Assembly (NCBI RefSeq): GCF_036067295.1
Contig: NZ_CP107954.1
Span: forward strand, 3,968,001 to 4,032,000
Length of the DNA: 64,000 nucleotides
Source of the DNA: Kribbella sp. NBC_00382
GTDB lineage: Bacteria > Actinomycetota > Actinomycetes > Propionibacteriales > Kribbellaceae
Reading direction: 5' to 3'
Shown here: positions 26,189 through 34,797 of the stretch, in pieces
How positions within the stretch are numbered: position 1 is the stretch's first letter
Layout: every line of letters begins with the position of its first letter
Program-made: the position numbers and the translations under genes
The notes under the pieces: model-generated
The model's database searches: none
What the model saw: only the letters and a program-made list of their open reading frames with translations
What the model was told of the DNA's origin: nothing

Positions 26189-27084
26189 AGGACCTGCTCA
26201 CCCGTCGCGCCGAGCGCGACATGCCTGTGGGACACCACGAGGAGCGCCGTTCGCAGTTGCTCGCGGCGATCGAAACGACCAGCGAGTACCACCGACGCAG
26301 TACCGCGACCCCGCTGCTGGCGGTCGCGGCAGTGCTGGCAGTGGTCGGCGGCCTCGCGTTCGGAGTACCGGCTCTTCGTCATCAGCCTCCGGCCAGTGGG
26401 ACGGCGGAGAGCGCGACCGGCCACAAGCCGGCTGTCCGGACCCTTTCCGGAGCTGAACAGAGCCTCTTCCTGAAGGACTGCATCAACGCGGTGAAGAAGG
26501 CGACGGTCGGTCAGCAGACCCAGTACCGGGACTTCCGGGCGGTCGACGGCTTCGAGTTCACCGAGTTGTCCGATCCGGCTCAGACCAAGTCCTGGCTGAT
26601 CACTACAGCTGTTTCTGGAAACGCGCGCCACTCGATCAGCCGGACGGTGCTGTGTGGACGCAACACTGCCGGGAAGATCAGCGATGCTCTGAGCACCCCT
26701 TCTGCATCGGGTGGAGCATTGCTGTCCGCCCCGGTCACGGCGACCTCGCACAACACCGGTCTGGTACTTCGTACCGTCACCCGGGTGACCTCGCAGAAGG
26801 CCGGCGGTCCGCAGATCGAGGCGATCCTTCGCGGCGGCTACTGGTTCACACCGACACCCGGCCAGCACAAGCTCTTCGGCGACCAGTCGGACGACCGTGG
26901 ATCCTTCGGCGAGACGATCCGCGCGTACGGCCCCGGCAACAAACCGCTCTACGACAGTTCCGCCCCGCAGCCCAAGAACAGGTGCTACACGGACCCGGAG
27001 GGTAAACGCGTGATCGCCGTCGAGGGCCAGGTCAAAAACCCCACCGTGGCAACCTGCGCCCGCCTGCACCGCTGGCCGAAGTAG
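26185..27084 (+). CDS. Single-pass membrane protein coupled to the ECF sigma gene (candidate anti-sigma partner)
   Basis: 299 residues from the ATG overlapping the sigma stop. A cytoplasmic N-terminus of about 43 residues (MKDLLTRRAERDMPVGHHEE) is followed by one transmembrane helix at about 44-65 (LLAVAAVLAVVGGLAFGVP) and a large extracytoplasmic domain with four cysteines. This topology is that of ECF-associated membrane partners, but the cytoplasmic part is short and lacks the zinc HxxxCxxC motif, so it is not a ZAS-type anti-sigma factor. No enzyme signature was recognised outside. Role as sensor or anti-sigma factor is inferred from position. Confidence 0.7.
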   Translation: MKDLLTRRAERDMPVGHHEERRSQLLAAIETTSEYHRRSTATPLLAVAAVLAVVGGLAFGVPALRHQPPASGTAESATGHKPAVRTLSGAEQSLFLKDCINAVKKATVGQQTQYRDFRAVDGFEFTELSDPAQTKSWLITTAVSGNARHSISRTVLCGRNTAGKISDALSTPSASGGALLSAPVTATSHNTGLVLRTVTRVTSQKAGGPQIEAILRGGYWFTPTPGQHKLFGDQSDDRGSFGETIRAYGPGNKPLYDSSAPQPKNRCYTDPEGKRVIAVEGQVKNPTVATCARLHRWPK

Positions 27085-27095
27085 GAGGGATGCCG

Positions 27096-27155
27096 CGGGG
27101 CGAATGCCTACTTGCCGCGGAGCGCGTAGAGGCCTGCCTGGCTGCGGGCCTCTAC
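27096..27155 (-). pseudogene. Degenerate copy of the MerR gene 3' end, forming a direct repeat with 34786-34845
   Basis: This 60-bp stretch aligns without gaps to the last codons and post-stop bases of the MerR gene at 34798: 45 of 60 bases agree by direct comparison, in the same orientation and frame. It would encode VEARSQAGLYALRGK and a TAG stop, against VEARCQTDLNTLRTK and a TAG stop in the intact gene. Similarity stops abruptly at the V-E-A codons. The fragment also contains a perfect 9-bp inverted repeat (GTAGAGGCC at 27126-27134, GGCCTCTAC at 27147-27155). With the intact MerR end it brackets the three-gene Shango-like block. Confidence 0.6.
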
Positions 27156-27217
27156 TCGGATAGCTCGGGGGGAGCTCCCGCCTACGGTTTGGCATCATTG
27201 ATTTCCGTCTGTGAACG

Positions 27218-30200
27218 TCAGCTCGGGGCGAGGCCAATCTCCTTCCAGAATGTGGCTTCGGCCATGATTCGGGTGCCGTAGGTTCTGGCTTTGTTCGCTT
27301 TGCCGGACATCGATTCGGGGTCGGCGACGATGAGCAGGTCGAGGCCTTTCGTGACCCGCTCGTGGACGACCAGACCTGCTGCACGGGCGAGGGACTGGGC
27401 TCGGTCACGCGTGATGAGCTCGCCCTCGAGCCGCGCCTGAAGTGCACCTGTGAAACACACGCCAAGCCCCCGCAATCCTTTGTTCGCAGCGGTTTCAGGC
27501 TGATGACTCCGCGCGTCGTGGAGGGCCGCGGCGACCTCGCCGACTCCGAAACCAAGAGCGGCTGCAACATCTGCAAGGTCAGTAGCTTCGAAATCTGTCA
27601 GGACACCGTCGGCGAGGGCTGTCGCCGCGAGTGCGGACAGGTACTTGCTGTGCGCCTGGTGCACGTCCCGGCGGCTGAGCCCCCACTCCTGCGCTGTCAT
27701 CGCGAGAGCTGCGGTCTCCCGGTCGTCGATGCGGCGGTCCTCAAGCGCTCGATCCAGCAGATCCAGGTACGCCGCGGTATCTGCGGGCACGAGCGCATCA
27801 CGGAGATCGTGTGCAGGGAGGTGACGGACGAGTTGAGCGAGTGGGGAGAGCTCTGGTCGCCAGCGTTGAGATCGCCCGTGCGAGCGCCCGGACGGCGGCC
27901 ACACGAACCAATCCGTGTTCTCCGGCCATGTCGTTGGAACGCAGCCCAGATCGCCGAGGGTGGAAATGCCCTGTCCAGATGAGCGCCTGAGGTACGTGGC
28001 CAGCAAGCCTGCGGTGGCCGACGCATCGCCCAGGGCGCTGTGGGCCTGATCATGGGCGAGACCTTCCGCAGCCAGGCAATCGGTCAGTCGCCCACCGCCC
28101 AGGAGACCGAGTCGATGCGACATGGCGAGGGTGCAGATCGCGGGCCAGGTCGGTGGACTTCCGCCGATTCGGACGTACTCGGCGGTGATGAAGCCGAGAT
28201 CGAAACGAGCATTGTGTGCGACGACCACGGCATCGGCTAGCAACTCGGCGAGGTCGCCGGCGATGTCCGCGAAGCGCGGCGCGTCGCGGACGTCGGCTCC
28301 TCGAATGCCGTGAACGTGAGTCGGCCCGAGATCTCGCTCAGGGTTCAGCAAGGTGGTCCAGGAACGCTCGACCGTTCCATCGGCTGCCGTTCGTACTACA
28401 GCGACCTCCACGACCCGGTCGTGCAGACGAGGTGAGAAGCCGGTCGTTTCGACATCTAGGACCGCAAAGGGGGTGGAACCGAGTTCGGGCATCCTCGAGG
28501 TCCTCTGTGTTCGTGTAGATCGACGAGGCACAACCTCAGTGATCCCGGGGTCGCCCGGCAGACGTTCATCTGCGGTAGCCCTGGTGCCGGCGGCGGTTTC
28601 GAGACTGTCTCGCAGGCCCGATGCCGCTTTCCAGGCACCTTCGACATCGAGGCTCCGGGCAGCGAAAGCGGCTTCGAGGAGTTCGTCGCTCAGCTGTTCG
28701 TCGTACTTCTCGACGATCTTCGTTTCCACGTGAGAGGCGAGTGCCAGCGGGTCCGGAGGTCCGCCGGCGACAAGCTGTGCCATCTGCCGAGCTGCCTCCT
28801 CGAGGGCAGCGCCGGTCAGTGTGAGACAGACACCGTCCTGCCCGACGTCGAAGCCGGCCCCTGTCAGCGCGACCGTGAGCGTGGTGAGGATTCGGTCGCC
28901 GCGCCAGGGAAACAGCAGGATGTCAGCTCCCCAGGAGAGGATCGGGCTCTGCCCGAGCTCGAAGCGCTTGAAGTTGGCCCGGCCTTCGCTGAGCAGCCGA
29001 GCAGCTGTCGCATCGAGGTACCGCGGCACGGTGTCAGCGGTATAGATCCTGTACATCTCGCGGCGTACTTCGTCGGCGACTTCGCCACCGCCGCCGCCAG
29101 AGAAGGCCGGGGGCCGCCCTCCAGATGACCTGGTGAGTTCGACGACCCTTGCATGCGAATCGACGGCGGTCACTTTCCAGCGCTTACCGCCGAAGATCAG
29201 GAGTGAGCCGGGCATCAGTGGATAGTCCACTGGCAAGGTGCCGAGTGTCCGCCCGTTCGCAATGAGCCGGAACTCCGTGGCGCTGCGGAAGGCGGCATAG
29301 AAGCTGTAGTGCTGCACCACTCGCTCACCGGCCACGCCGTGCAGCAATAGCCCGTCTCGCTCCTGCCGGATGAAGTCCACCTTCTCGTCGGCCAGGGCGC
29401 GCAGCAGCGACTTGAACAAGATCGGCGTGACCCGGGAGAACGGACCGTCCTGGCAAAGCGTCCGGTAAGCCTCCTGCGGGGTTACGCCACCATGCTGCGC
29501 GATCAGCGAGAGCAGTTGCTGGGTGAGCGTGGACAGGTGCAGGCCGCCCGAATCCGGTGCCTCGACCCATCCGGCGAGGAGGAGATTGACCATTGCGATG
29601 CCTTGCACCAGGTCGGCTCGCAGTGCATCAGGAGGAGGTGTCTGCGGGGTGACCTGCTCCTCGGTGATGTACATGCGCAGTGTGGAGGCGCCACCGCGAC
29701 GGCCAGAGCGGCCCAGCCGTTGCCGAAGACCGGCGACAGTCCGGGGCGCACCCAGCTGGGCGATCGACGTCACCGAACCGATGTCGATCCCCATCTCCAG
29801 CGTGGAGGTGCAAACCGCGTTGACCGGCCGATCCCGGTCTTTCAGCCGGCTCTCGGCGTGTTCACGAAGTTCTTTGGAGAGGCTGCCGTGGTGGGGGATG
29901 AACTCGTTCGGCACGTGAGCGAGATCGCATCGTCGTTTGAGCAGGTCGGCATAGATCTCCACCTTCTGGCGGGAGTTGGCGAAGATCAGGTTGTCGGTCC
30001 CACGAAGGGTCGCGAAGAGATGGTCTGCGATGGCTAGGTCGTCGCCGGAAGTCTCTTCCTCGGTGCCGGCCTCGCCATCGGGCCGCTCCACCACCACGCT
30101 CTCGGCAGCGGACAGCCTCGCCGGGATCGCCTCATAACCACGCACCTGAAGGCGGAGTTCGTGGGTGTCGTCAGCTGCCGTGATGACAGTGACCGCTGCC

Positions 30201-30946
30201 GCCCGGCCGGGACGGAGGAACTCCGACGCCAGCTCCATGTCGCCCAACGTGGCGGAGAGCCCGATGCGGGCGACGCGACGCCGGACCGCGAGCTCGATTC
30301 GATGCAGTAACGATTGCAGTTGAGCGCCACGTTCGGTGCCGATGAACGAGTGCATCTCGTCGATGACGACGTGCCGCAGGCCATCGAACAGACGCGAGAT
30401 CTTGGGGCCGTGAACGACCAGGAGGGCCTCGAGTGACTCCGGCGTGATCAGCAGGAATCCGTCCGGGTTGCTGAGCACTCTTGCCTTGCTTGACCCTGCG
30501 ACATCGCCATGCCAGCGGTGAACGGGCAGATCGAGATGCTCACACAGGGCGTCGAGCCGACCGTACTGGTCGTTGATGAGTGCCTTGAGCGGGCTGATGT
30601 ACAACGTCTGTATGCCGGACCCGGGAATCTGTCCCGCTGTGTCCAGCCCATCCCGCGTGTTGGCTTCGATCTGCCGATCGCGGGCGGCTAGCAAGGCCGA
30701 GCAGATCGGCAAGAAAGCTGCCTCGGTCTTTCCGGATGCGGTGGCCGCCGAGATGATCACGTCTGTGTCCCCGGCGAGGATCGGCCCGACGGCCTGCTCC
30801 TGAGCACTGCGAAGCTCGGACCAGTTCTGCGTCCAGATCCACTGCTGAATCTTAGGGTGCAGAGTCGTGAAGGCCGAGGACGGTGGTGCTGTGGGCTCAG
30901 AGCCTGAAACTGGCAAGGTCATCATCGCCGTCATCGGAGGCTGCAC
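27218..30946 (-). CDS. SF2 (Lhr-like) helicase fused to a DEDDh exonuclease, helical region and BRCT domain; Shango SngC-like
   Basis: 1242 residues from GTG 30946; ATGs at 30934, 30925 and 30922 are alternatives, all overlapping the ATPase gene. Helicase core: Walker A ATASGKTEA (about 67-75), DEMH box (196-199), SAT motif (231-233), motif VI QRLGRSGRRG (409-418). After an Lhr-like accessory region comes a DnaQ-type exonuclease with all catalytic residues: D831, E833 (LDVETTG), D916 (HNARFD), H969 and D974. Residues about 1060-1140 are helical with TerB-like acidic repeats (LEDRRIDDRE, LADGVLTDFE), and about 1157-1240 form a BRCT domain. Predicted to unwind and degrade DNA as the effector of the three-gene system. 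Helicases in the described system are not generally noted to carry this tail. Confidence 0.88.
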   Translation of the reverse strand: MQPPMTAMMTLPVSGSEPTAPPSSAFTTLHPKIQQWIWTQNWSELRSAQEQAVGPILAGDTDVIISAATASGKTEAAFLPICSALLAARDRQIEANTRDGLDTAGQIPGSGIQTLYISPLKALINDQYGRLDALCEHLDLPVHRWHGDVAGSSKARVLSNPDGFLLITPESLEALLVVHGPKISRLFDGLRHVVIDEMHSFIGTERGAQLQSLLHRIELAVRRRVARIGLSATLGDMELASEFLRPGRAAAVTVITAADDTHELRLQVRGYEAIPARLSAAESVVVERPDGEAGTEEETSGDDLAIADHLFATLRGTDNLIFANSRQKVEIYADLLKRRCDLAHVPNEFIPHHGSLSKELREHAESRLKDRDRPVNAVCTSTLEMGIDIGSVTSIAQLGAPRTVAGLRQRLGRSGRRGGASTLRMYITEEQVTPQTPPPDALRADLVQGIAMVNLLLAGWVEAPDSGGLHLSTLTQQLLSLIAQHGGVTPQEAYRTLCQDGPFSRVTPILFKSLLRALADEKVDFIRQERDGLLLHGVAGERVVQHYSFYAAFRSATEFRLIANGRTLGTLPVDYPLMPGSLLIFGGKRWKVTAVDSHARVVELTRSSGGRPPAFSGGGGGEVADEVRREMYRIYTADTVPRYLDATAARLLSEGRANFKRFELGQSPILSWGADILLFPWRGDRILTTLTVALTGAGFDVGQDGVCLTLTGAALEEAARQMAQLVAGGPPDPLALASHVETKIVEKYDEQLSDELLEAAFAARSLDVEGAWKAASGLRDSLETAAGTRATADERLPGDPGITEVVPRRSTRTQRTSRMPELGSTPFAVLDVETTGFSPRLHDRVVEVAVVRTAADGTVERSWTTLLNPERDLGPTHVHGIRGADVRDAPRFADIAGDLAELLADAVVVAHNARFDLGFITAEYVRIGGSPPTWPAICTLAMSHRLGLLGGGRLTDCLAAEGLAHDQAHSALGDASATAGLLATYLRRSSGQGISTLGDLGCVPTTWPENTDWFVWPPSGRSHGRSQRWRPELSPLAQLVRHLPAHDLRDALVPADTAAYLDLLDRALEDRRIDDRETAALAMTAQEWGLSRRDVHQAHSKYLSALAATALADGVLTDFEATDLADVAAALGFGVGEVAAALHDARSHQPETAANKGLRGLGVCFTGALQARLEGELITRDRAQSLARAAGLVVHERVTKGLDLLIVADPESMSGKANKARTYGTRIMAEATFWKEIGLAPS

Positions 30947-32285
30947 GGGGCTGAGCCGGCGAGGCCTCGGGCTGAGCGGAGTTCGGGTCTACGGGGTCAG
31001 GCGGTAGCGGAGCCAGATCCGGATTGGCTTCCTCCTCCAGAACGACGGCGCCGACCAGTGGCGCCCACTCGGTGCCTGGGTTCTGTTCGAGGACGGCCAG
31101 TAGATTCACGAACTCTTTGATGGTGGTGCGTGGAGTCCGGAAGTAGGCGTCGCCGATCCGGTTTGAACAATGCGTCATGAACGCGGTGAGGCCGCTGTCC
31201 GGGATGAGATACGCGGCGGGATCGCCGACGGCGAAGACGTGCCGCAAGCGAGTGAGGAGGAGATAGAAATCCTCCGGACTCAGGTTCGCCAATCGAAGAA
31301 CGGGGCCGGTGTAGTCGACAAGACCTCCAGTGGCAAAGGAGTTCTCGGCCAGGCGCGACTGCAGTGCGGCGTACGAGTAAAGGCCACGCCGGGTATCGAG
31401 CAGGAAGTCAGGGGTGCCGCCGAGTACGAAGCCCAGATGTGCGGCGGTTCCCTGGAGGCTGTCGTTCAGAATCCGGAGGATCTGTTCGTAGTTGGCGTTG
31501 CGAGCCTGCGTGTTGGCCAGCTTGTAGAGGTTCACCATCTCGTCGAGGCAGACGAGGAGACCGGAGAAGCCGGCCATCACGACGAACCGGGCCAACAGCT
31601 TGAGCTGATCGTAGAAACTCGCGTCGTCGACGATGGTGCGGACACCGAGTGCGGCCCGTGCGTCAGTGCGCGTCGAGAACTCACCGCGTAGCCAGCGGAC
31701 CGCGTCGCTCTTCAGTTGCTCGTTGCCGGTGTCATGGCCACGCCAGTACGCGGCGATGACCTCGGCGAAGTCATAGCCACCCGTCAGTTCGGACAGTTCA
31801 GCGAGCCGGGTGCGAATGACCGTTTCAGGAGTGAGGCCGCTTTCCCTGGCATGGCCGAGGGCGCCGGTCACGAAGCGTTCGACAACGCTGCTGATCGCAC
31901 CACCGTCCGGCTTGGACCGGGTGCTCATGTTGCGCATCAGCTCCGCATACAGAGAGCGCGCCTGCCCACCGGTCGCGTGCAACCGCCGATCCGGCGAGAG
32001 GTCGGCATGAACCGTGACGAGCTTGCGTTCCATCGCGATGGAACGAACCAGATGCAGGAAGAAGGTCTTGCCCGAGCCGTACTCGCCGATGGCCAGACGG
32101 ATGCTGGAGCCACCGTCGGCGACCCGATCGATATCGGTCAGCAGAGCCTTGACCTCGTCGGCGCGTCCGACCTGCACATGTTGCTGTCCGAGCCGGGGGA
32201 CAACGCCCGCGCGTAGTGCCTGGACGATCGCATCGCGGTCTCGTGGCCGGATCGTCGGGCCGGTGGCGGCTGAAATGGTGTTCAT
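30897..32285 (-). CDS. P-loop ATPase of the BREX BrxD/DUF2791 type; Shango SngB-like
   Basis: 462 residues from the ATG whose first bases overlap the stop of the TerB gene (ATGA). Walker A is GEYGSGKT at 67-74 and Walker B is LLVCLDEM with D248-E249. Other family features are HADLSPDRRLHA after the P-loop and the FVLGGTPDFLLD block, which resemble BREX DUF2791 ATPases. Length is normal for that family. The acidic Pro-rich C-terminus may be a flexible tether. It is expected to be a DNA- or complex-remodelling ATPase that works with the helicase. Its 3' end overlaps the helicase gene by up to 50 bp. Confidence 0.88.
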   Translation of the reverse strand: MNTISAATGPTIRPRDRDAIVQALRAGVVPRLGQQHVQVGRADEVKALLTDIDRVADGGSSIRLAIGEYGSGKTFFLHLVRSIAMERKLVTVHADLSPDRRLHATGGQARSLYAELMRNMSTRSKPDGGAISSVVERFVTGALGHARESGLTPETVIRTRLAELSELTGGYDFAEVIAAYWRGHDTGNEQLKSDAVRWLRGEFSTRTDARAALGVRTIVDDASFYDQLKLLARFVVMAGFSGLLVCLDEMVNLYKLANTQARNANYEQILRILNDSLQGTAAHLGFVLGGTPDFLLDTRRGLYSYAALQSRLAENSFATGGLVDYTGPVLRLANLSPEDFYLLLTRLRHVFAVGDPAAYLIPDSGLTAFMTHCSNRIGDAYFRTPRTTIKEFVNLLAVLEQNPGTEWAPLVGAVVLEEEANPDLAPLPPDPVDPNSAQPEASPAQPRAASDDGDDDLASFRL

Positions 32286-34534
32286 GCGAGCATCTCCTGC
32301 AGTACGTCGGAATCGATCTCGATCGGGTCGTCGCCATCGGCCACCGGTGCGCCGGTGAGGTCGTACGCCGCCTCGTTGAGGGTGTCGAGTGCTCCATCGG
32401 GAAGGAGCTCGAGTCCCTCGCACGCTGCCTCGAAGTCGGCCCGCGGCCACGAGCTGTGCGTGGCGACGACGCGCAGCAACGACGAGTGTGGTGTGTCGAG
32501 TCCAGCTAGGGCCGGCGTGTCCGGACGGACGACGACCGGAGCGGGCGCGATTTCGTCGTCCACGAAGATCGAGTTGAGCAGCGCGGCGACGGCAACTGTC
32601 TCTGCCAGCTTGGCGGCAACTCTTGCCTCGTCGAGTTGAATCGCGCCGCCCGCGGTCCCAGGACCTCGAACTGGCGGCGACGGTACGGCGAATCCGGGCG
32701 ATGGTGCGGCGGGACGAACGGTCACCGGTGAGGTAGCCGGAGCGAAGCCCGCAGCGACCGTTGCGGCGTGGATCCGGCTGTAGGCCGAGGCTGGATCCAG
32801 CCCGAGCAACTTGAAGATCTTGGTGAGTGTCGTGACCTCCGCCGGTGACACGACCCCATCGGCGGCGGCCACGGTGGCAAGGAAGTCGCCAACCGCGCTC
32901 CGCTCGGCTTCACCGAGTGTGGCCAGACGCTTGGTGAGGCCACTCAGCTTGGTCTGACCAGCCAGCAGCCACATCAGGTGGGCCTGCAGGCGCAGGCTCT
33001 CAGGCAGGCTTAGGTGCATCGAGGTATGCAGGTGGTTCTTCAGGTGCTGAGTCTCGGCGTCGGACACGTCCCCGTCGGCCATGCTGACCGATGCGGCCAG
33101 ATGCAGCAGGATGGCGGCAGCGGCGTAACCGGAGGTCGGCGTCGAAGGCTGGTTGGCGGACGTACGGAAGAGGACTGCCGCACCCGGGCTGAGAACGGGG
33201 CCGCCGAACCTGACGTCTGGCTCGAGCCCCACACCGGATTCGGCCAACAATTGGGCGAGTGCGACGGCCTCGGCCTTCAAGAGTTTGTCCGATGACTTTG
33301 CCGGCCAGAATGCCAGCAGGTCCGACGCTTCGATCAGCACGGCTGAGTCCTCGCCGAGTCTGGCGTCGACGAACGCGGTGAGACGCGCCAGTTCGCCGCC
33401 CGCCTTGGCCATGAGTTCTCGGGGGAGCAGAGCAGTCGCTGCCAGCGACCCACGCCCGTCGGGATTCCGGCCGAGGTATCTGCTGTACGCGTCCAACGAG
33501 GTCGTGCAGTCCTCGACGAGCGCGGCCAGCTTCTGTGTAGGCGCAGCCTGGGTCAGTACGTCGGGCAGATGCGTGGTGAGGACAGCGTGGTCGATGCCCG
33601 CGCTGGCCGGATGATATTCGTGCTTCAGCACTCTCTTGGCGGGCCGAATGGTGAGCCCTGCCTTGTACTTCGCCTGGTAACGCTCGTGGAAGAGCGCGTC
33701 GAACTCGTCCGGGCACCGAGTCGCTGGGGTCCGGGGATAGATCTCGGGATGGAAATGCGCCCAGGCCCGCGCCCAGTCAGATGGCACCGGAGATCCGTTC
33801 ACCGCGAAACCACCGAGAGTGATCTGGAGGGCGAGCGGCACCGGCCACCTCTCGGCCGTTCGCGCGGGAAGGGTGAGACCCTGCCCGCCGGAGGAGTCGC
33901 CAAGAGTGTAGAAGTCGATGGTGGAAAGAAGGTTCGACGCATAGGACCGGAACGAGTGGCTTCCGCCGTACAGGGCGAGCAGTCGGCCCACCTCGACGCG
34001 GATCTGCTGCAGGTCACCGACGGCGGCTTGACCTTGTGGCCAATCCACAAGCAGTCGCCGCTCGAGTCCGTAGAAGAAGAGGAACGGCCAGCTCACAGGC
34101 ACGTTCGGCTCTCGACGGCCGCCGGCAAGCCAGGTCAGGTAGGCAGCGCGAGCCTGCGGACTGATCTCGCTGTAGGAAGGCCAGTAGCCGACCGTCGCTC
34201 CGGACCAGTCAGGTGAAGTGAAGTCGACGCGCAAGGCTGGATCGATGAGTGCGGGATCGATTCCATGCCCGTTGCCGGCGTGTAACTGCCTCCCGACGTA
34301 CAGCATGCCGTCCGGGATTGTCAGACCGGCGATACTGACCGGCGTACCCGGAGGGATCCAGCCCTGAGCAGGCGCCGGCCGCCGAAATTCTTGCGTCGCC
34401 CGAGGTGGTGACTGGTGACGTGCGGGCGCTGGGAGCCCGGATCTCCCCGGCGTCTCGGTCTGAGGCGCGGCACGTGTGTGTCGTCCTGCGATTCTCGGTT
34501 GCTTAGGACGCCTGAACGCGTCGAACAAACCCAT
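32282..34534 (-). CDS. TerB-N / TerB / TerB-C domain protein; Shango SngA-like
   Basis: 750 residues from ATG 34534, preceded by GGGGG at 5 nt; the much longer open frame upstream is antisense to other genes. A disordered basic N-terminus (1-57) is followed by a TerB-N domain (about 58-310: PSYSEISPQARAAYLTWLAGGR, FFYGLERRLL, LLALYGGSHSFRSYA). A TerB domain (about 468-590) has two metal-type acidic motifs, MADGDVSDAE and AADGVVSPAE, and the C-terminus (about 630-750) is TerB-C-like, ending in the acidic helix SDVLQEMLA. TerB proteins bind divalent metals and are thought to act as sensors at the membrane. First gene of the Shango-like operon. Confidence 0.9.
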   Translation of the reverse strand: MGLFDAFRRPKQPRIAGRHTRAAPQTETPGRSGLPAPARHQSPPRATQEFRRPAPAQGWIPPGTPVSIAGLTIPDGMLYVGRQLHAGNGHGIDPALIDPALRVDFTSPDWSGATVGYWPSYSEISPQARAAYLTWLAGGRREPNVPVSWPFLFFYGLERRLLVDWPQGQAAVGDLQQIRVEVGRLLALYGGSHSFRSYASNLLSTIDFYTLGDSSGGQGLTLPARTAERWPVPLALQITLGGFAVNGSPVPSDWARAWAHFHPEIYPRTPATRCPDEFDALFHERYQAKYKAGLTIRPAKRVLKHEYHPASAGIDHAVLTTHLPDVLTQAAPTQKLAALVEDCTTSLDAYSRYLGRNPDGRGSLAATALLPRELMAKAGGELARLTAFVDARLGEDSAVLIEASDLLAFWPAKSSDKLLKAEAVALAQLLAESGVGLEPDVRFGGPVLSPGAAVLFRTSANQPSTPTSGYAAAAILLHLAASVSMADGDVSDAETQHLKNHLHTSMHLSLPESLRLQAHLMWLLAGQTKLSGLTKRLATLGEAERSAVGDFLATVAAADGVVSPAEVTTLTKIFKLLGLDPASAYSRIHAATVAAGFAPATSPVTVRPAAPSPGFAVPSPPVRGPGTAGGAIQLDEARVAAKLAETVAVAALLNSIFVDDEIAPAPVVVRPDTPALAGLDTPHSSLLRVVATHSSWPRADFEAACEGLELLPDGALDTLNEAAYDLTGAPVADGDDPIEIDSDVLQEMLA

Positions 34535-34545
34535 TACTGCCCCCG

Positions 34546-34590
34546 GTTCGCACCCCCCTGGGCGTCCGAGTGGACACCCACCATGCGAAC
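34546..34590 (-). promoter_or_regulatory. Long hairpin in the predicted leader of the Shango-like operon
   Basis: Read on the reverse strand: outer stem GTTCGCA/TGCGAAC (7 bp, perfect), asymmetric internal loop, inner stem GGGTGTCC/GGACGCCC (8 bp with one G-U pair) and tetraloop ACTC. The structure ends immediately before the GGGGG ribosome-binding tract of the TerB gene. A possible -10 (TAGCAT, 34604-34599) lies just upstream. The position fits a structured 5' UTR that limits or conditions translation. Confidence 0.55.
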
Positions 34591-34654
34591 TCGGGCTCAT
34601 GCTAGCCACACACCACCGACATTGACGATGCCTGGCAGATCGCAATGGCGGTTG

Positions 34655-34723
34655 GCGCGGATTCGAAACGCAGGGCCGACGCGGATGCGGACGCAGGGCC
34701 GGCGCGGATGCGAACGCCGGGCC
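34655..34723. repeat. Three tandem copies of a 23-bp imperfect repeat
   Basis: Copies at 34655-34677, 34678-34700 and 34701-34723 follow the pattern gcgcggatgcgaacgcaggg plus cc, with 2-4 differences between copies. They lie in the 263-bp gap between the TerB gene start and the MerR gene end. There are no spacers, so it is not CRISPR. The remainder of the gap holds the leader hairpin and the copy of the flanking direct repeat. Confidence 0.8.
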
Positions 34724-34797
34724 AGGCAGGCAGGTGCGGGTGGGTGGTCGAACGAGCACGCGACGGAGGAGCGGGCGTCGGAGGCCGGGGTCAGTAC

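Noticed and set aside
27126..27155. tRNA or tRNA-derived attachment site
   Set aside because: The inverted repeat lies within a MerR-gene fragment and cannot fold into a tRNA cloverleaf.
27218..30946. Housekeeping Lhr helicase
   Set aside because: Core motifs are Lhr-like, but the C-terminal exonuclease/BRCT and the overlapping TerB and ATPase genes mark a dedicated system.
27218..34534. BREX or DISARM system
   Set aside because: Although the ATPase resembles BrxD and the helicase resembles Lhr-like BrxHI, there is no PglX methyltransferase, PglZ, BrxA/B or DrmB; TerB plus ATPase plus helicase fits Shango better.
34655..34723. CRISPR array
   Set aside because: The three units are directly adjacent with no spacers, and no cas genes are present.
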